64,000 bases of DNA from Oscillospiraceae bacterium (GCA_017624915.1 JAGAMC010000049.1:85815-149814); one strand, 5' to 3'. Shown: positions 37,379-47,011, counted from the first letter of the stretch. Translations and numbers: made by a program. Notes: generated from the sequence alone by a model not told the origin.

Positions 37379-37450
37379 ATGGGGATCGTTGTTGTTAAAT
37401 CACCCAAGTGCCTGCGCGGGCTGCTGCGCAGACTGTTTGGCCTGCGGTGA
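37379..37450 (+). CDS. spoVM: Stage V sporulation protein SpoVM (23 residues)
   Basis: A 23-codon gene starting MGIVVVKSPK and continuing CLRGLLRRLFGLR. The hydrophobic N-terminus, KSPK and a short amphipathic basic helix match SpoVM, which marks the curved forespore membrane and recruits SpoIVA. GGGAGGAGGG at 37362-37371 is an excellent ribosome-binding site. Position supports it: in B. subtilis spoVM lies just downstream of prpC-prkC-rsgA, and spoIVA, its partner, is 1.7 kb downstream here. The CATATACT at 37325 could be the -10 of a sporulation promoter, but no clear -35 was found. Confidence 0.85.
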   Translation: MGIVVVKSPKCLRGLLRRLFGLR

Positions 37451-37473
37451 CATAGCTGTCCCTTTCCCTGCAT

Positions 37474-37500
37474 ATATTTGTGCAAGGCCCAACACGAATT
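37474..37500 (+). promoter_or_regulatory. Possible sigma-E-type promoter for the SPOCS/LysM gene
   Basis: ATATT at 37474-37478 and CACGAATT at 37493-37500, spaced 14 bp, resemble the sigma-E pattern (KMATATT, 14-15 bp, CATACANT) with several mismatches. It lies about 20 bp before the start codon, which is close. Confidence 0.3.
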
Positions 37501-37520
37501 TGCAAGGGAGAGGATATACA

Positions 37521-39047
37521 ATGGATCTGGAACTCAATCGGGAACATATCAGCTGTTATGACATGGTGCTCAACACACGGATCTGTCAGGAGGAGACGCT
37601 GGAGGCCATCGTACCGGATGCCTGTGCGGATATTCTGCACATTGTAGATGCGGGCGGACAGATCTGTCTGACCGGAAAAGAGGTGCATGACGCAGGGGCA
37701 AGCGTCACAGGTATTGTGAACGGCTGGATCCTGTATCGGCCCGAAGGGGGTGAGCCTTTGGTCTGCCGCATGGAGGTCAAACTGCCCTTTACCATTCGTG
37801 GCGAGGCCCCGGAGCTGCTGTCTCATGGGCAATGCACCGCACAGCCTTTCCTCCGAAAAGTGGATGCCAGAGCGCTCAATCCAAGAAAGGTGCTGGTCCG
37901 CGCCGACATCGGCGTTGAAATGCAGCTATTCCAACCCCGGGAACATGCCCTTTGCAGCGGCATCCACGCCGGGGAGGAAGCGGGAGTCCAGCAGCTGACC
38001 TGCGAGCATTCCGCCTACATGACGGTTGCCGTTCAGGAAAAGGAATTTACGATCTACGACGAGATCCGACTGTCCGCCGGTCCCGGCGGACCCTGTGAAA
38101 TTCTCAGCATCTGTGCAGACGCATCCTGTACGGAATCCAAGCTGATCGGCAGCAAACTGATTTTCAAGGGAGATACCGTCTTAAAAGTGCGCTATCTGGT
38201 GGACGGACAGCTGTTTTGTCAGCGATGCCCATTGGCGTTCTCTCAGATCATGGAGAGCCCAAACGCAGGGGAGCGGGCTGACTGCGGCATTCAGATGTGC
38301 GTAACATCCCTCGACTGCGCCCCCTCCGGCGAGGACGGACGCACGCTGAACGTGACTATCGAGCTTTTGGGTCAGGCGGTGGTCCGGGACCAGTACCCTC
38401 TGGTCCTGCTTCAGGATGCCTACAGCACCGCCTGCGACATGGTCACCGAGCAGGAGACCTATGCTCTGTGCCGGCTTTCCGACCACTGCGTACATCCTCA
38501 GAATGTAAGAGAGCTTCTGGAAACAGAAGACATGGTGAAAAGCATTATCGATGCGAGTGTAACGGTGTGCGATGTCAGTCAGACCCGGCAGGGCGACCAT
38601 ATGTCTGTGGGGGCTGAACTACAGGTCAGCGTGCTGTATCTTGACGAGCTGGATGCGCCCAAAAGCTTCAGCCGGGTCATCACGGTCAGCGGTCAGCTTG
38701 ATCTTCCGCCTCAGGGCAGCTGCCTGCTGCACTGCAGCTGCCCGGGTGAACTGTATGCCGCGCCGGCGGCAGGGGGAGTGGAAGTCCGGTTCGGCTTGGA
38801 GTTCCATTGTCTTGTCACCACCCGCCGGCCCATCCCCGTTATCCAAAGTGCCAGACTGGAGGAGGTGCAGGCTTCCACGCCTGCAGACCATCCCTCGGTA
38901 GTCCTGCGCTTTGCCGCACCCGGGGAGACCCTTTGGGATATTGCAAAAACCTACCGCACCACGCAGGATCAAATCAGACAGGCAAACCAGCTGGACCTCT
39001 CCGACCTGCCTGCCGGCCGGATGCTGCTGATCCCCAGCAGTCGATAA
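37521..39047 (+). CDS. SPOCS (DUF3794) and LysM domain protein, probable spore coat/morphogenetic protein
   Basis: 508 residues. Several DUF3794/SPOCS segments occupy the first 430 residues (for example EEFT-type VQEKEFTIYDEIRL, KVRYLVDGQL), and the C-terminal 45 residues form a LysM domain (GETLWDIAKTYRTTQDQIRQANQL). LysM binds peptidoglycan, so the protein likely attaches to the spore cortex or outer forespore. The ATG at 37521 follows AAGGGAGAGG. The setting between spoVM and spoIVA fits a mother-cell sporulation role. Confidence 0.88.
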   Translation: MDLELNREHISCYDMVLNTRICQEETLEAIVPDACADILHIVDAGGQICLTGKEVHDAGASVTGIVNGWILYRPEGGEPLVCRMEVKLPFTIRGEAPELLSHGQCTAQPFLRKVDARALNPRKVLVRADIGVEMQLFQPREHALCSGIHAGEEAGVQQLTCEHSAYMTVAVQEKEFTIYDEIRLSAGPGGPCEILSICADASCTESKLIGSKLIFKGDTVLKVRYLVDGQLFCQRCPLAFSQIMESPNAGERADCGIQMCVTSLDCAPSGEDGRTLNVTIELLGQAVVRDQYPLVLLQDAYSTACDMVTEQETYALCRLSDHCVHPQNVRELLETEDMVKSIIDASVTVCDVSQTRQGDHMSVGAELQVSVLYLDELDAPKSFSRVITVSGQLDLPPQGSCLLHCSCPGELYAAPAAGGVEVRFGLEFHCLVTTRRPIPVIQSARLEEVQASTPADHPSVVLRFAAPGETLWDIAKTYRTTQDQIRQANQLDLSDLPAGRMLLIPSSR

Positions 39048-39056
39048 CACAGAGTA

Positions 39057-39087
39057 AGGGGGCCGTCCTGTGACGGCCCTCTTTGTC
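39057..39087 (+). terminator. Intrinsic terminator after the SPOCS/LysM gene
   Basis: GGGCCGTC (39060-39067), loop CTGT, GACGGCCC (39072-39079), then TCTTTGT. Confidence 0.75.
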
Positions 39088-39107
39088 CATAAAATGAACC
39101 GGTGTCT

Positions 39108-39137
39108 GTCATATTCCACAGCTTATCCCCATAGACT
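39108..39137 (+). promoter_or_regulatory. Sigma-E-type promoter for spoIVA
   Basis: GTCATATT at 39108-39115 and CATAGACT at 39130-39137 with a 14-bp spacer closely fit the mother-cell sigma-E consensus (KMATATT, 14-15 bp, CATACANT). It lies 41 bp upstream of the spoIVA start, and spoIVA is a classical sigma-E gene. Confidence 0.7.
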
Positions 39138-39178
39138 GTATGGAAAACAGCGGCTCGCGGGCCGAAGGAGGAATTCAA

Positions 39179-40657
39179 GTGGAAGATCGCAAAATCTACG
39201 AGGATATCGCGCTTCGGACCGAGGGCGACATCTACATCGGCGTGGTCGGACCGGTGCGTACAGGAAAGTCCACCTTTATTAAACGCTTTATGGAGACTCT
39301 GGTCATCCCCAATATTGAAAATGTGTATCGTCGGGAGCGGGCGCGGGATGAGCTGCCTCAGAGCGGCTCCGGCCGGACCATCATGACTGCCGAGCCAAAA
39401 TTTGTTCCTGAGGACGCGGTGGAGATCACCATGGATGGGGGTGCGGCTTTTCAGGTCCGACTGATCGATTGTGTGGGGTACATGGTAGACGGTGCTGTGG
39501 GGCAGTTCGAGGGAGAGGCCCCGCGCATGGTCACCACGCCCTGGTTTGATCATGAGATCCCCATGACGGAAGCGGCAGAGCTGGGTACCCGCAAGGTCAT
39601 TGCCGAGCACTCCACCATCGGCATCGTCATCACCACCGACGGCACCATCACCGACATCCCCCGGGAAGATTATCTGCAGGCAGAGGACCGCGTTATCTCA
39701 GAACTGAAAGAGCTTGGCAAGCCTTTCGTGGTCATCCTCAACTCCGCATACCCCCAGTCGGAGCGGGCGCAGGAGATCTGCACAGAGCTGGAACAGCGCC
39801 ATGATGTGACCTGTATTCCGGTCAACTGTCTTGAGATCGGGCAGGATGAAATTGCCGATATCATCCGGGATGTCCTCTACGAGTTTCCGGTCAAGGAGCT
39901 GGATCTGTTTCTGCCGCCCTGGGTGGACGCCCTGGATCAGGAGCATCCCATCAAGTCGGAACTGTACGCCGCCATCCGGACAGGTGCCGGGAATCTGCAC
40001 CGCATCCGTGACGTGCGTGCGGCGGTGGACTCCATCGGGGGCTGTGAGCAGGTCAGCAGCGCAAAGATCATGTCCATAGACCTTGGAACGGGAGTTGCCG
40101 CAGCAGCGTTGGAGCTGCCCCGGGCCCTGTTCTATCATACGCTTTCACAGCAGTCCGGATTCCGGATCAGCGACGACGGAGACCTTGTGTCGCTGCTTAC
40201 GCAGCTGGCTCAGATCAAAACCGAGTACGACAAGGTGGAGCAGGCGCTGCGTGAGGTGAAGGAGACCGGCTACGGCATCGTTGTTCCCTCGCCCGAGTCT
40301 CTGGTTCTTGAAGAACCCGAGATCGTACGGCAGGGCGGGCGATACGGCGTCCGGCTCAAGGCCAGTGCCCCCTCCATCCATATGATCCGGGCAGATATTG
40401 AGACCGAGGTGTCGCCTATCGTGGGTACAGAGAAGCAGAGCGAGGAGATGATCAACTACCTGCTTCAGGAATTTGAAGGGGACACCGCCAAGATCTGGCA
40501 ATCCAACATTTTTGGGAAATCCTTCCATGAGCTGGTAGGGGAGGACCTGAACACAAAACTCAAGCGTATGCCGGACGATGCCCGGGGCAAGCTGCGTGAA
40601 ACACTGCAGCGTATCATAAACGAGGGCTCAGGCGGACTGATCTGCATTATCCTGTAA
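39179..40657 (+). CDS. spoIVA: Stage IV sporulation protein A (SpoIVA ATPase)
   Basis: 492 residues, the same length as in B. subtilis. Walker A GPVRTGKST is at 24-32, with DELPQSGSGRTIMTAEPKFVP and LIDCVGYMVDGA further on, and the conserved C-terminus ending GGLICIIL. SpoIVA polymerises using ATP to form the spore-coat basement layer. The start is GTG at 39179 behind AAGGAGG; an upstream ATG at 39140 adds residues foreign to the family. Confidence 0.97.
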   Translation: MEDRKIYEDIALRTEGDIYIGVVGPVRTGKSTFIKRFMETLVIPNIENVYRRERARDELPQSGSGRTIMTAEPKFVPEDAVEITMDGGAAFQVRLIDCVGYMVDGAVGQFEGEAPRMVTTPWFDHEIPMTEAAELGTRKVIAEHSTIGIVITTDGTITDIPREDYLQAEDRVISELKELGKPFVVILNSAYPQSERAQEICTELEQRHDVTCIPVNCLEIGQDEIADIIRDVLYEFPVKELDLFLPPWVDALDQEHPIKSELYAAIRTGAGNLHRIRDVRAAVDSIGGCEQVSSAKIMSIDLGTGVAAAALELPRALFYHTLSQQSGFRISDDGDLVSLLTQLAQIKTEYDKVEQALREVKETGYGIVVPSPESLVLEEPEIVRQGGRYGVRLKASAPSIHMIRADIETEVSPIVGTEKQSEEMINYLLQEFEGDTAKIWQSNIFGKSFHELVGEDLNTKLKRMPDDARGKLRETLQRIINEGSGGLICIIL

Positions 40658-40662
40658 TATTG

Positions 40663-40692
40663 AAAAGAGCGCCGCTTACGGCGCTCTTTTTT
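40663..40692. terminator. Bidirectional terminator between spoIVA and the Crp gene
   Basis: AAAAGAGCGCCG (40663-40674), loop CTTA, CGGCGCTCTTTT (40679-40690) plus TT. A-tract and T-tract on the two sides serve the two convergent genes. Confidence 0.92.
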
Positions 40693-41341
40693 ACTGTTCA
40701 CAAAGCCTGCGCATCGCATCTGCATCCAAAATCTCCAGACTTCCATATCCGGTCTTCAGCCAGCCCCGGCATGCAAATCCGTTCAAAACCCGATTGACCG
40801 TCACACGGCTGACGGAGACGACAGCGGCGATCTCTTCCTGCGTGCAGGAAACGGCACCCTGTGCCGAAGGAGAGATGGAGAGAAGGTATCTGGCAATGCG
40901 CTGATCCGCAGGACGAAACGCCATATCGTCCACCTGCGAGGAAAGCACCCGCACCTTTCGTGCCAGATACTTCAGCATGGTCATGGCGAGATCCGGATCC
41001 CGGGTGATCTGCGCGCTCACAAGCTCACGGTCGATGGGCACGATCTCACAGTCGGTCAGCGCAACTGCAGAGGACACCCTCGGCAGCTCGTCAAAAAAAG
41101 ACGCCTCGCCAAACAGGCTGTCCCGCTCGTAGATATGCAGCACGTGCTCCGCGCCGTCCTCGGACTGGATAAAGCTTTTGACCCGCCCGGAGCGCAGATA
41201 ATAAAAACAGGTGGCGTCCGTATTCTGCAGATAGATCAGGTACCCGGCAGAACACCGCACCGCAGGACGACCGGCGGCAAAGGGCCGCCAAATGCCCGCA
41301 GGGAAGTCCAGCCCATGAAAGTGCAGTTGGCTCATGTTCAT
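40691..41341 (-). CDS. Crp/Fnr-family transcriptional regulator
   Basis: 216 residues. An N-terminal cyclic-nucleotide-binding-like jelly roll ([23 protein letters not shown]) precedes a C-terminal winged helix with [32 protein letters not shown]. The few Cys residues are not in an Fnr-type cluster pattern, so Fe-S sensing is unlikely. The gene is divergent from leuCDB; regulation of that operon or itself is an inference. Confidence 0.9.
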   Translation of the reverse strand: MNMSQLHFHGLDFPAGIWRPFAAGRPAVRCSAGYLIYLQNTDATCFYYLRSGRVKSFIQSEDGAEHVLHIYERDSLFGEASFFDELPRVSSAVALTDCEIVPIDRELVSAQITRDPDLAMTMLKYLARKVRVLSSQVDDMAFRPADQRIARYLLSISPSAQGAVSCTQEEIAAVVSVSRVTVNRVLNGFACRGWLKTGYGSLEILDADAMRRLCEQ

Positions 41342-41362
41342 CCCCCCAAAAATTTTTTCAAT

Positions 41363-41378
41363 TGTATCACAGTTTACA
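41363..41378. promoter_or_regulatory. Candidate operator between crp-like gene and leuC
   Basis: TGTA at 41363-41366 and TACA at 41375-41378 form an inverted repeat with an 8-bp spacer, the half-site spacing seen in many Crp/Fnr-type sites, in the divergent intergenic region. The half-sites are short, so chance occurrence is possible. Confidence 0.3.
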
Positions 41379-41437
41379 TTCTTTTTGCAACAGGGATGTC
41401 ATACTGTTCTGGAAATGAAAAAAGGAGGTACGTTCCT

Positions 41438-42694
41438 ATGGGAATGACCATGACACAAAAGATACTCGCCCGGGCCGCCGGTCTTGAGTCCGTGCAGGCC
41501 GGTCAGCTGATCGAAGCGAAGCTGGATCTGGTGCTGGGCAACGATATTACCACTCCTGTGGCCATCACCGAGTTTGAAAAGGCGGGCTTCACCCAGGTCT
41601 TCGACAAGGACAAGATCGCCATCGTGCTGGATCACTACACCCCCTGCAAGGACATCAAGTCCGCCCAGCTGTGCAAGCAGGCCCGTGAGTTCGCCCACAA
41701 GCACAATATCACCAACTTCTTCGACGTGGGCCAGATGGGTGTAGAGCACGCTCTGCTGCCCGAAAAGGGTCTGTGCGCGCCCGGCGAGGTGATCATCGGC
41801 GCCGACTCCCACACCTGTACCTACGGCGCTCTGGGTGCTTTTTCCACCGGCATCGGCTCCACCGATATGGCCGCGGGCATGGCCACCGGCCTTTCCTGGT
41901 TCCGGGTCCCATCCGCAATCAAAGTTACCCTGAAGGGCAAGCTGCAGCAGCACGTCAGCGGCAAGGACGTTATCCTGCACCTGATTGGGCTGATCGGCGT
42001 GGACGGCGCCCTGTACAAGTCCATCGAGTTTGCCGGCGAGGGCGTTGCCAGCCTGTCCATGGACGACCGCTTCACCATTTCCAACATGGCCATTGAAGCC
42101 GGCGGTAAAAACGGCATTTTTCCTGTGGACGAAAAGACCATGGAGTACATCAACGGCCGGGTCAATCGCCCCTGCGAGGCGTTCCAGGCCGATCCGGACG
42201 CCGTCTATGACAGCGAGGTTGTCATTGATCTGGACACGCTGGAACCCACCGTTGCCATGCCTCATCTGCCCGAGAACACCAAGGTGGTGTCTGAGGTAGC
42301 CGGCCTGCCCATCGATCAGGTAGTCATCGGCTCCTGCACCAACGGCCGCATTCAGGATATGCGTATCGCCGCCGGCATCATGAAGGGCAAAAAGGTCGCC
42401 TCCAACGTGCGCTGCGTAGTCATTCCCGCCACGCAGGAGATCTATATGCAGGCCATGAAAGAGGGTCTGATGGAGGTCTTTATCCAGGCCGGCGCCGCCG
42501 TATCCACCCCCACCTGCGGCCCCTGTCTGGGCGGCCACATGGGCTGCATGGCAGAAGGAGAGCGCGCCGTGTCCACCACCAACCGCAACTTTGTGGGCCG
42601 CATGGGCCACGTGGAGTCTGAGATCATTCTGGCAAGCCCCGCTGTGGCTGCCGCCTCCGCCATCGCCGGCTGCGTGGCCGACCCCCGGGCATAA
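41438..42694 (+). CDS. leuC: 3-isopropylmalate dehydratase large subunit
   Basis: 418 residues, the shorter LeuC type of Clostridia and archaea. [4Fe-4S] ligands are in GSCTNGRI and [24 protein letters not shown] is the substrate-binding signature. It isomerises 2- to 3-isopropylmalate with LeuD. The ATG at 41438 follows AAAGGAGG. leuA is not in the window. Confidence 0.95.
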   Translation: MGMTMTQKILARAAGLESVQAGQLIEAKLDLVLGNDITTPVAITEFEKAGFTQVFDKDKIAIVLDHYTPCKDIKSAQLCKQAREFAHKHNITNFFDVGQMGVEHALLPEKGLCAPGEVIIGADSHTCTYGALGAFSTGIGSTDMAAGMATGLSWFRVPSAIKVTLKGKLQQHVSGKDVILHLIGLIGVDGALYKSIEFAGEGVASLSMDDRFTISNMAIEAGGKNGIFPVDEKTMEYINGRVNRPCEAFQADPDAVYDSEVVIDLDTLEPTVAMPHLPENTKVVSEVAGLPIDQVVIGSCTNGRIQDMRIAAGIMKGKKVASNVRCVVIPATQEIYMQAMKEGLMEVFIQAGAAVSTPTCGPCLGGHMGCMAEGERAVSTTNRNFVGRMGHVESEIILASPAVAAASAIAGCVADPRA

Positions 42695-42712
42695 GAAAGG
42701 AGACCGACCGAA

Positions 42713-43198
42713 ATGAAGGTTTATAAATACGGTGCTAACGTGGATACCGACGTTATCATCCCCGCCCGCCACCTGAACAATCCCGACCCCAAGGCGCTGG
42801 CCTCCCACTGCATGGAAGACATCGACACCGACTTCGCCTCCACCGTGGAGGAGGGGGACATCATCGTGGCAGGCCCCAACTTCGGCTGCGGCTCCAGCCG
42901 CGAGCACGCGCCGCTGGCCATCAAATCCTGCGGCGTCAAATGCGTGATCGCCCCGTCTTTTGCCCGCATTTTCTACCGCAACGCCATCAATATCGGCTTT
43001 CCCATTATGGAGTGTGCTCAGGCAGCCGAGGAAATTCAGGCCGGTGATCAGGTGAGTGTGGACTTCGCCACAGGTGTCATTACCGATGAAACCACAGGAA
43101 AGACCTATCAGGCCGCGCCTTTCCCCGCCTTTATCAACGGAATTATCCAGAGCGGCGGTCTGCTCAACTCCCTGAAGCAGAGAGGGGTGGCCAAGTAA
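42713..43198 (+). CDS. leuD: 3-isopropylmalate dehydratase small subunit
   Basis: 161 residues with the swivel-domain motifs YGANVDTDVIIPARHL and GPNFGCGSSREHAP. It completes the leucine-pathway dehydratase with LeuC. The stop overlaps the leuB start by one base. Confidence 0.96.
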   Translation: MKVYKYGANVDTDVIIPARHLNNPDPKALASHCMEDIDTDFASTVEEGDIIVAGPNFGCGSSREHAPLAIKSCGVKCVIAPSFARIFYRNAINIGFPIMECAQAAEEIQAGDQVSVDFATGVITDETTGKTYQAAPFPAFINGIIQSGGLLNSLKQRGVAK

Positions 43199-44274
43199 TG
43201 GAGTATAAGATCGCGCTGATCCGGGGCGACGGGATCGGCCCTGAAGTGGTAGGCGAGGCAGTCAAGGTTCTGGATGTCATTGGTGCCAAATACGGGCACA
43301 AGTTTAACTACACCGATATCCTCATGGGTGGCTGCGCCATTGACGCTGTTGGAAAATCCTACCCGGACGGCACTGCCGAGGCATGCAAGGCCTGTGACGC
43401 TGTGCTGCTGGGCGCGGTGGGCGGCCCCAAGTGGGGACATTCCACCCAGCCGGAAAAACGCCCCGAGACCGCCCTGCTGTCCATCCGCAAGGATCTTGGC
43501 CTGTACGCAAATCTGCGTCCCGCCACCCTGCGTCCGGCACTGGCTGATGCCTGCCCCTTGCGCAGGGAGACTGCGGAAAAGGGCATCGACCTGATGATGG
43601 TGCGCGAGCTGACCGGCGGCGTATACTTCGGCAAACGTGACCGATATCAGACCGAAGACAGGGGAGTGGAGGCCAGCGATCTGATGGCTTACTCCGAACT
43701 GGAGATCGAGCGCATCGGCCGCCGGGCCTTTGAGCTGGCCCGCCTGCGCAGAAAGAAAGTCTCCAGCGTGGATAAAGCCAACGTGCTGGAAACCTCCCGC
43801 CTGTGGCGTGAGATCATGCATCGTCTGGCTGCAGAGTATCCCGACGTCCAGTATGAGGACGTACTGGTTGACAACTGCGCCATGCAGCTTGTCCGGGATC
43901 CCGGTCAGTTTGACGTGGTGGTCACCGAGAATATGTTCGGCGACATCCTGTCTGACGAAGCCTCTATGATCACCGGTTCCATCGGCCTGCTTCCCTCGGC
44001 CTCCATCGGTGACACAGCCCCCGGACTGTACGAACCCATCCACGGCTCCGCCCCCGACATCGCCGGTCAGAATAAAGCCAATCCCATCGCCGCGATCCTG
44101 TCCGCTGCAATGATGCTGCGTTATTCTTTCAAGCTGGCAGCAGAAGCCGACAACATCGAGCAGGCGGTAGATGCCGTTCTGGCAGATGGTTGGCACACTG
44201 CGGATATGGCGGGAGAAAGCGAAAAATCCCTTGGTACCGTTGAAATCGGCCAACTTATTTGCAAGAATATTTGA
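43198..44274 (+). CDS. leuB: 3-isopropylmalate dehydrogenase
   Basis: 358 residues, NAD-dependent. The motifs IRGDGIGPEVV, GAVGGPKW, VRELTGGVYFG and MFGDILSDEASM plus HGSAPDIAGQNKANPIA (cofactor region) are all present. It performs the oxidative decarboxylation step in leucine synthesis. It is the last gene of leuCDB. Confidence 0.97.
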   Translation: MEYKIALIRGDGIGPEVVGEAVKVLDVIGAKYGHKFNYTDILMGGCAIDAVGKSYPDGTAEACKACDAVLLGAVGGPKWGHSTQPEKRPETALLSIRKDLGLYANLRPATLRPALADACPLRRETAEKGIDLMMVRELTGGVYFGKRDRYQTEDRGVEASDLMAYSELEIERIGRRAFELARLRRKKVSSVDKANVLETSRLWREIMHRLAAEYPDVQYEDVLVDNCAMQLVRDPGQFDVVVTENMFGDILSDEASMITGSIGLLPSASIGDTAPGLYEPIHGSAPDIAGQNKANPIAAILSAAMMLRYSFKLAAEADNIEQAVDAVLADGWHTADMAGESEKSLGTVEIGQLICKNI

Positions 44275-44284
44275 CATAAACAGC

Positions 44285-44320
44285 AACAGCAGGGCAAGAA
44301 GTCCTGCTGTTACTGTTTAT
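44285..44320 (+). terminator. Terminator-like hairpin after leuB
   Basis: AACAGCAGG (44285-44293) pairs with CCTGCTGTT (44303-44311); the following ACTGTTTATT is only moderately T-rich. Confidence 0.6.
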
Positions 44321-44352
44321 TCCGCTGATTTTGAATTTTTCCGAACAAAGAC

Positions 44353-44381
44353 TTGCATAATTACATATATTGAACTATAAT
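44353..44381 (+). promoter_or_regulatory. Sigma-A promoter for the aminotransferase gene
   Basis: TTGCAT at 44353-44358 and TATAAT at 44376-44381, spacer 17 bp, 35 bp before the start codon. Confidence 0.8.
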
Positions 44382-44416
44382 TATCGCTATGAACACAGAA
44401 CTGGAGGAATTTTGTC

Positions 44417-45604
44417 ATGAAACCGATTTCAAAAATTGCCGCTGCCATTGCTCCCTCTGCCACTGTTGCAGTGGACACTCTTGCCAAGCAGATGAAGGCT
44501 GATGGCATCGATGTGATCGGCTTTGGTGCCGGCGAGCCCGATTTTCCCACTCCCGATTGTATTAAAGTTGCCGCTATCAAGGCAATTGGCGATAATAAGA
44601 CCCGCTACACTCCCGCTGCCGGTATCGTTCCTCTGCGCAAGGCTATCTGCACGTGGATGGAAAAGCAGTACGGCATTACCTATCAGCCCAGCCAGATCTG
44701 TGTCACCAGCGGCGCAAAGCACAATGTCTTTGTGGCCCTGCAGGCCATCTGCAATCCCGGCGACGAAGTGATCCTGCCCGCTCCTTACTGGGTATCCTAT
44801 GAGGAGGCCATCAAAATGGCCGGTGCTGTCCCTGCCATCGTGCAGACCACCGAGGAGACACGCTTCAAGATGACTGCCGATATGCTCGAGCAGGCCATCA
44901 CCCCCAACACAAAGGCCATTATCCTGACCAACCCCTCTAACCCCACAGGCATGCTCTATTCCCGGGAGGAGCTGGAAGCTCTTGCCGCTGTGGTTCTGCG
45001 CCACGATCTGTATGTGATCAGCGACGAGATTTATGACCAGCTGGTCTATGCCGGCGAGTTTGTGTGTTTTGCCACGCTGAGCGACGAGATCAAGCAGCAC
45101 ACCATCACCATCAACGGTGCATCCAAGTCCTTTGCCATGACCGGCTGGCGAATCGGCTTCGCCGCTGCCAACGATGAGATCGCAAAGGCCATGGCCAACT
45201 ATCTCAGCCACTCCACCGGTAACCCCAGCACCATCTCCCAGTACGCCGCACTGGAGGCCTACTCCAGCGAGGAAGATCTGGCGTCCAAGATGCAGCTGGC
45301 CTACACCCGCCGGCGCAAATACTTCCTCGAGCGCATCAGCAAGCTGGATGGCGTGAGCTGCCTTGAGCCGGACGGCGCGTTTTATATTTTCATGAATATC
45401 AAGCAGCTGCTGGGCCGTACCATTCAGGGCGTGCAGATCAACAGCAGCAACGACTTTGCCAAAGCTCTGCTGGAAAAAGGCCTTGTGGCCGTAGTACCCG
45501 GCGAGGCTTTCGGCGCACCCGGTTACCTGCGTTGGTCCTATGCAACCTCCATGGAAAATATCCGCGAGGGTCTTGACCGGCTGGAAAAATTCCTGTCTGA
45601 ATAA
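44417..45604 (+). CDS. Pyridoxal phosphate-dependent aminotransferase (aspartate type, class I)
   Basis: 395 residues. Family motifs: GAGEPDFPTP, the Schiff-base Lys in NGASKSFAMTGWRIGF, TNPSNPTG and the C-terminal Arg of LRWSYATS. These fit the bacterial aspaC/AspB (Ig) group, transferring amino groups between aspartate and 2-oxoglutarate; the precise substrate cannot be set from sequence alone. CTGGAGGAA precedes the ATG. Confidence 0.92.
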   Translation: MKPISKIAAAIAPSATVAVDTLAKQMKADGIDVIGFGAGEPDFPTPDCIKVAAIKAIGDNKTRYTPAAGIVPLRKAICTWMEKQYGITYQPSQICVTSGAKHNVFVALQAICNPGDEVILPAPYWVSYEEAIKMAGAVPAIVQTTEETRFKMTADMLEQAITPNTKAIILTNPSNPTGMLYSREELEALAAVVLRHDLYVISDEIYDQLVYAGEFVCFATLSDEIKQHTITINGASKSFAMTGWRIGFAAANDEIAKAMANYLSHSTGNPSTISQYAALEAYSSEEDLASKMQLAYTRRRKYFLERISKLDGVSCLEPDGAFYIFMNIKQLLGRTIQGVQINSSNDFAKALLEKGLVAVVPGEAFGAPGYLRWSYATSMENIREGLDRLEKFLSE

Positions 45605-45609
45605 CAATG

Positions 45610-45644
45610 ATGCGGCGTCCCAAAAAGGACGCCGCATTTCTTTA
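45610..45644 (+). terminator. Intrinsic terminator after the aminotransferase gene
   Basis: ATGCGGCGTCC (45610-45620), loop CAAAAA, GGACGCCGCAT (45627-45637), then TTCTTTA. Confidence 0.85.
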
Positions 45645-45742
45645 TAAAAACTTTAGCATTTTTCTATGGAAATCAGGCTTCGCCCGCGGTATAATTATTA
45701 CATACGAAAAAACAGACCATCCAAAAGGGGAGGGGATACCTG

Positions 45743-47011
45743 TTGAAACGGGATAAATACAGTTCGTACATAGCTTCCGGCGTAACAGCCTTTCTGGTCA
45801 TCGCCGCCAGTCTGCTGTTTTGCTTTTGCCTGCTGCGTTTTGAATTGATCGCGTCCTTCTTCCGTACGCTGGCCTATATCCTGCGGCCCATAACCTACGG
45901 CCTTGTCCTCGCTTTTTTGCTGCTGCCTGTGCACCGCAATATCCACAGCACACTCAAGGGCGTCACAGCAGGCGCATGGTCCAAGTCGCCCCGGGCAGCC
46001 CGCTGGGTCAACTTCATTTCCATTCTGCTCAGTCTGCTTGTGCTGCTGCTTGTTGTCTGGCTGCTGCTGGCTATGGTGCTGCCCCAGCTGTATATCAGCA
46101 TCGTAGGCCTGATCAAAGCCATGCCCGGATACATCAGCAGTCTTCAGATCCTGTTAATGGAATTCTTAAAGAACAATCCCGAGATTCAGTCTGTCCTGCT
46201 CCCCATTTACGAGTCAGCCGCCAGCTCCCTTCAGGAATGGCTGCAGATGGAGCTGCTTCCCAATCTGGAGTCTGTGCAAAGCACACTGAACCTGCTGGAA
46301 TCCGTGTTCTGGCCCGGGTTCAGCAGTGTGGCCTCCATTGTGATCGACGTGCTGTACTGGCTCAAGGACGTGCTCATCGCGCTCATCGTGTCGGTATACC
46401 TGCTGGTACGCAAAGATATGTTTGCCGCGCAGTCAAAAAAGATCGTATACAGCATATTGCCTACCCGGCAGGCCGACCTGATCGTGGAGGAGACCCGCAG
46501 CGCTTACCGTATCCTCAGCGGTTTTATCATCGGTAAGATCATTGATTCTCTGATCATCGGTATCATCTGCTTTGTATGCTGCTCTCTGTTCGGATTCCCT
46601 TATCCGGCTCTGGTGGCTACGGTAATCGGTGTGACCAATGTGATCCCGTTCTTTGGCCCGTTTATCGGCGCCATTCCCTGTATCTTGCTGATCCTGCTGG
46701 TCAACCCCATGCAAAGTCTGTATTTCGCTCTGTTTATTCTGATCCTGCAGCAGTTTGACGGCAATATCCTCGGCCCCAAGATTCTTGGTGATTCCATCGG
46801 CCTTGACGCGTTCTGGGTCCTGTTCTCCATCCTGCTGTTCGGCGGCCTGTTCGGTTTTACAGGCATGGTGCTGGGCGTACCTGTTTTCGCTATGATCTAC
46901 AGCATCCTGAACCGCCTGATACGCAATGGCTTGAGAAGAAAGCAGCTGCCCATTGAAACGGAGGACTATCTGGGCAAAACAACTCTGAAATCAATTAAAA
47001 AGGATATTTGA
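45743..47011 (+). CDS. AI-2E family transporter
   Basis: 422 residues with about eight membrane helices. The conserved region VTNVIPFFGPFIGAIP and the C-terminal LVNPMQSLYFALFILILQQFDGNILGPKILG are family hallmarks. Members export small molecules or act as Na+/H+ antiporters; transport of autoinducer-2 is proven for only a few. The start is TTG at 45743 behind AGGGGAGGGG. A TATAAT at 45690 is a possible -10 without a good -35. Confidence 0.9.
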   Translation: MKRDKYSSYIASGVTAFLVIAASLLFCFCLLRFELIASFFRTLAYILRPITYGLVLAFLLLPVHRNIHSTLKGVTAGAWSKSPRAARWVNFISILLSLLVLLLVVWLLLAMVLPQLYISIVGLIKAMPGYISSLQILLMEFLKNNPEIQSVLLPIYESAASSLQEWLQMELLPNLESVQSTLNLLESVFWPGFSSVASIVIDVLYWLKDVLIALIVSVYLLVRKDMFAAQSKKIVYSILPTRQADLIVEETRSAYRILSGFIIGKIIDSLIIGIICFVCCSLFGFPYPALVATVIGVTNVIPFFGPFIGAIPCILLILLVNPMQSLYFALFILILQQFDGNILGPKILGDSIGLDAFWVLFSILLFGGLFGFTGMVLGVPVFAMIYSILNRLIRNGLRRKQLPIETEDYLGKTTLKSIKKDI

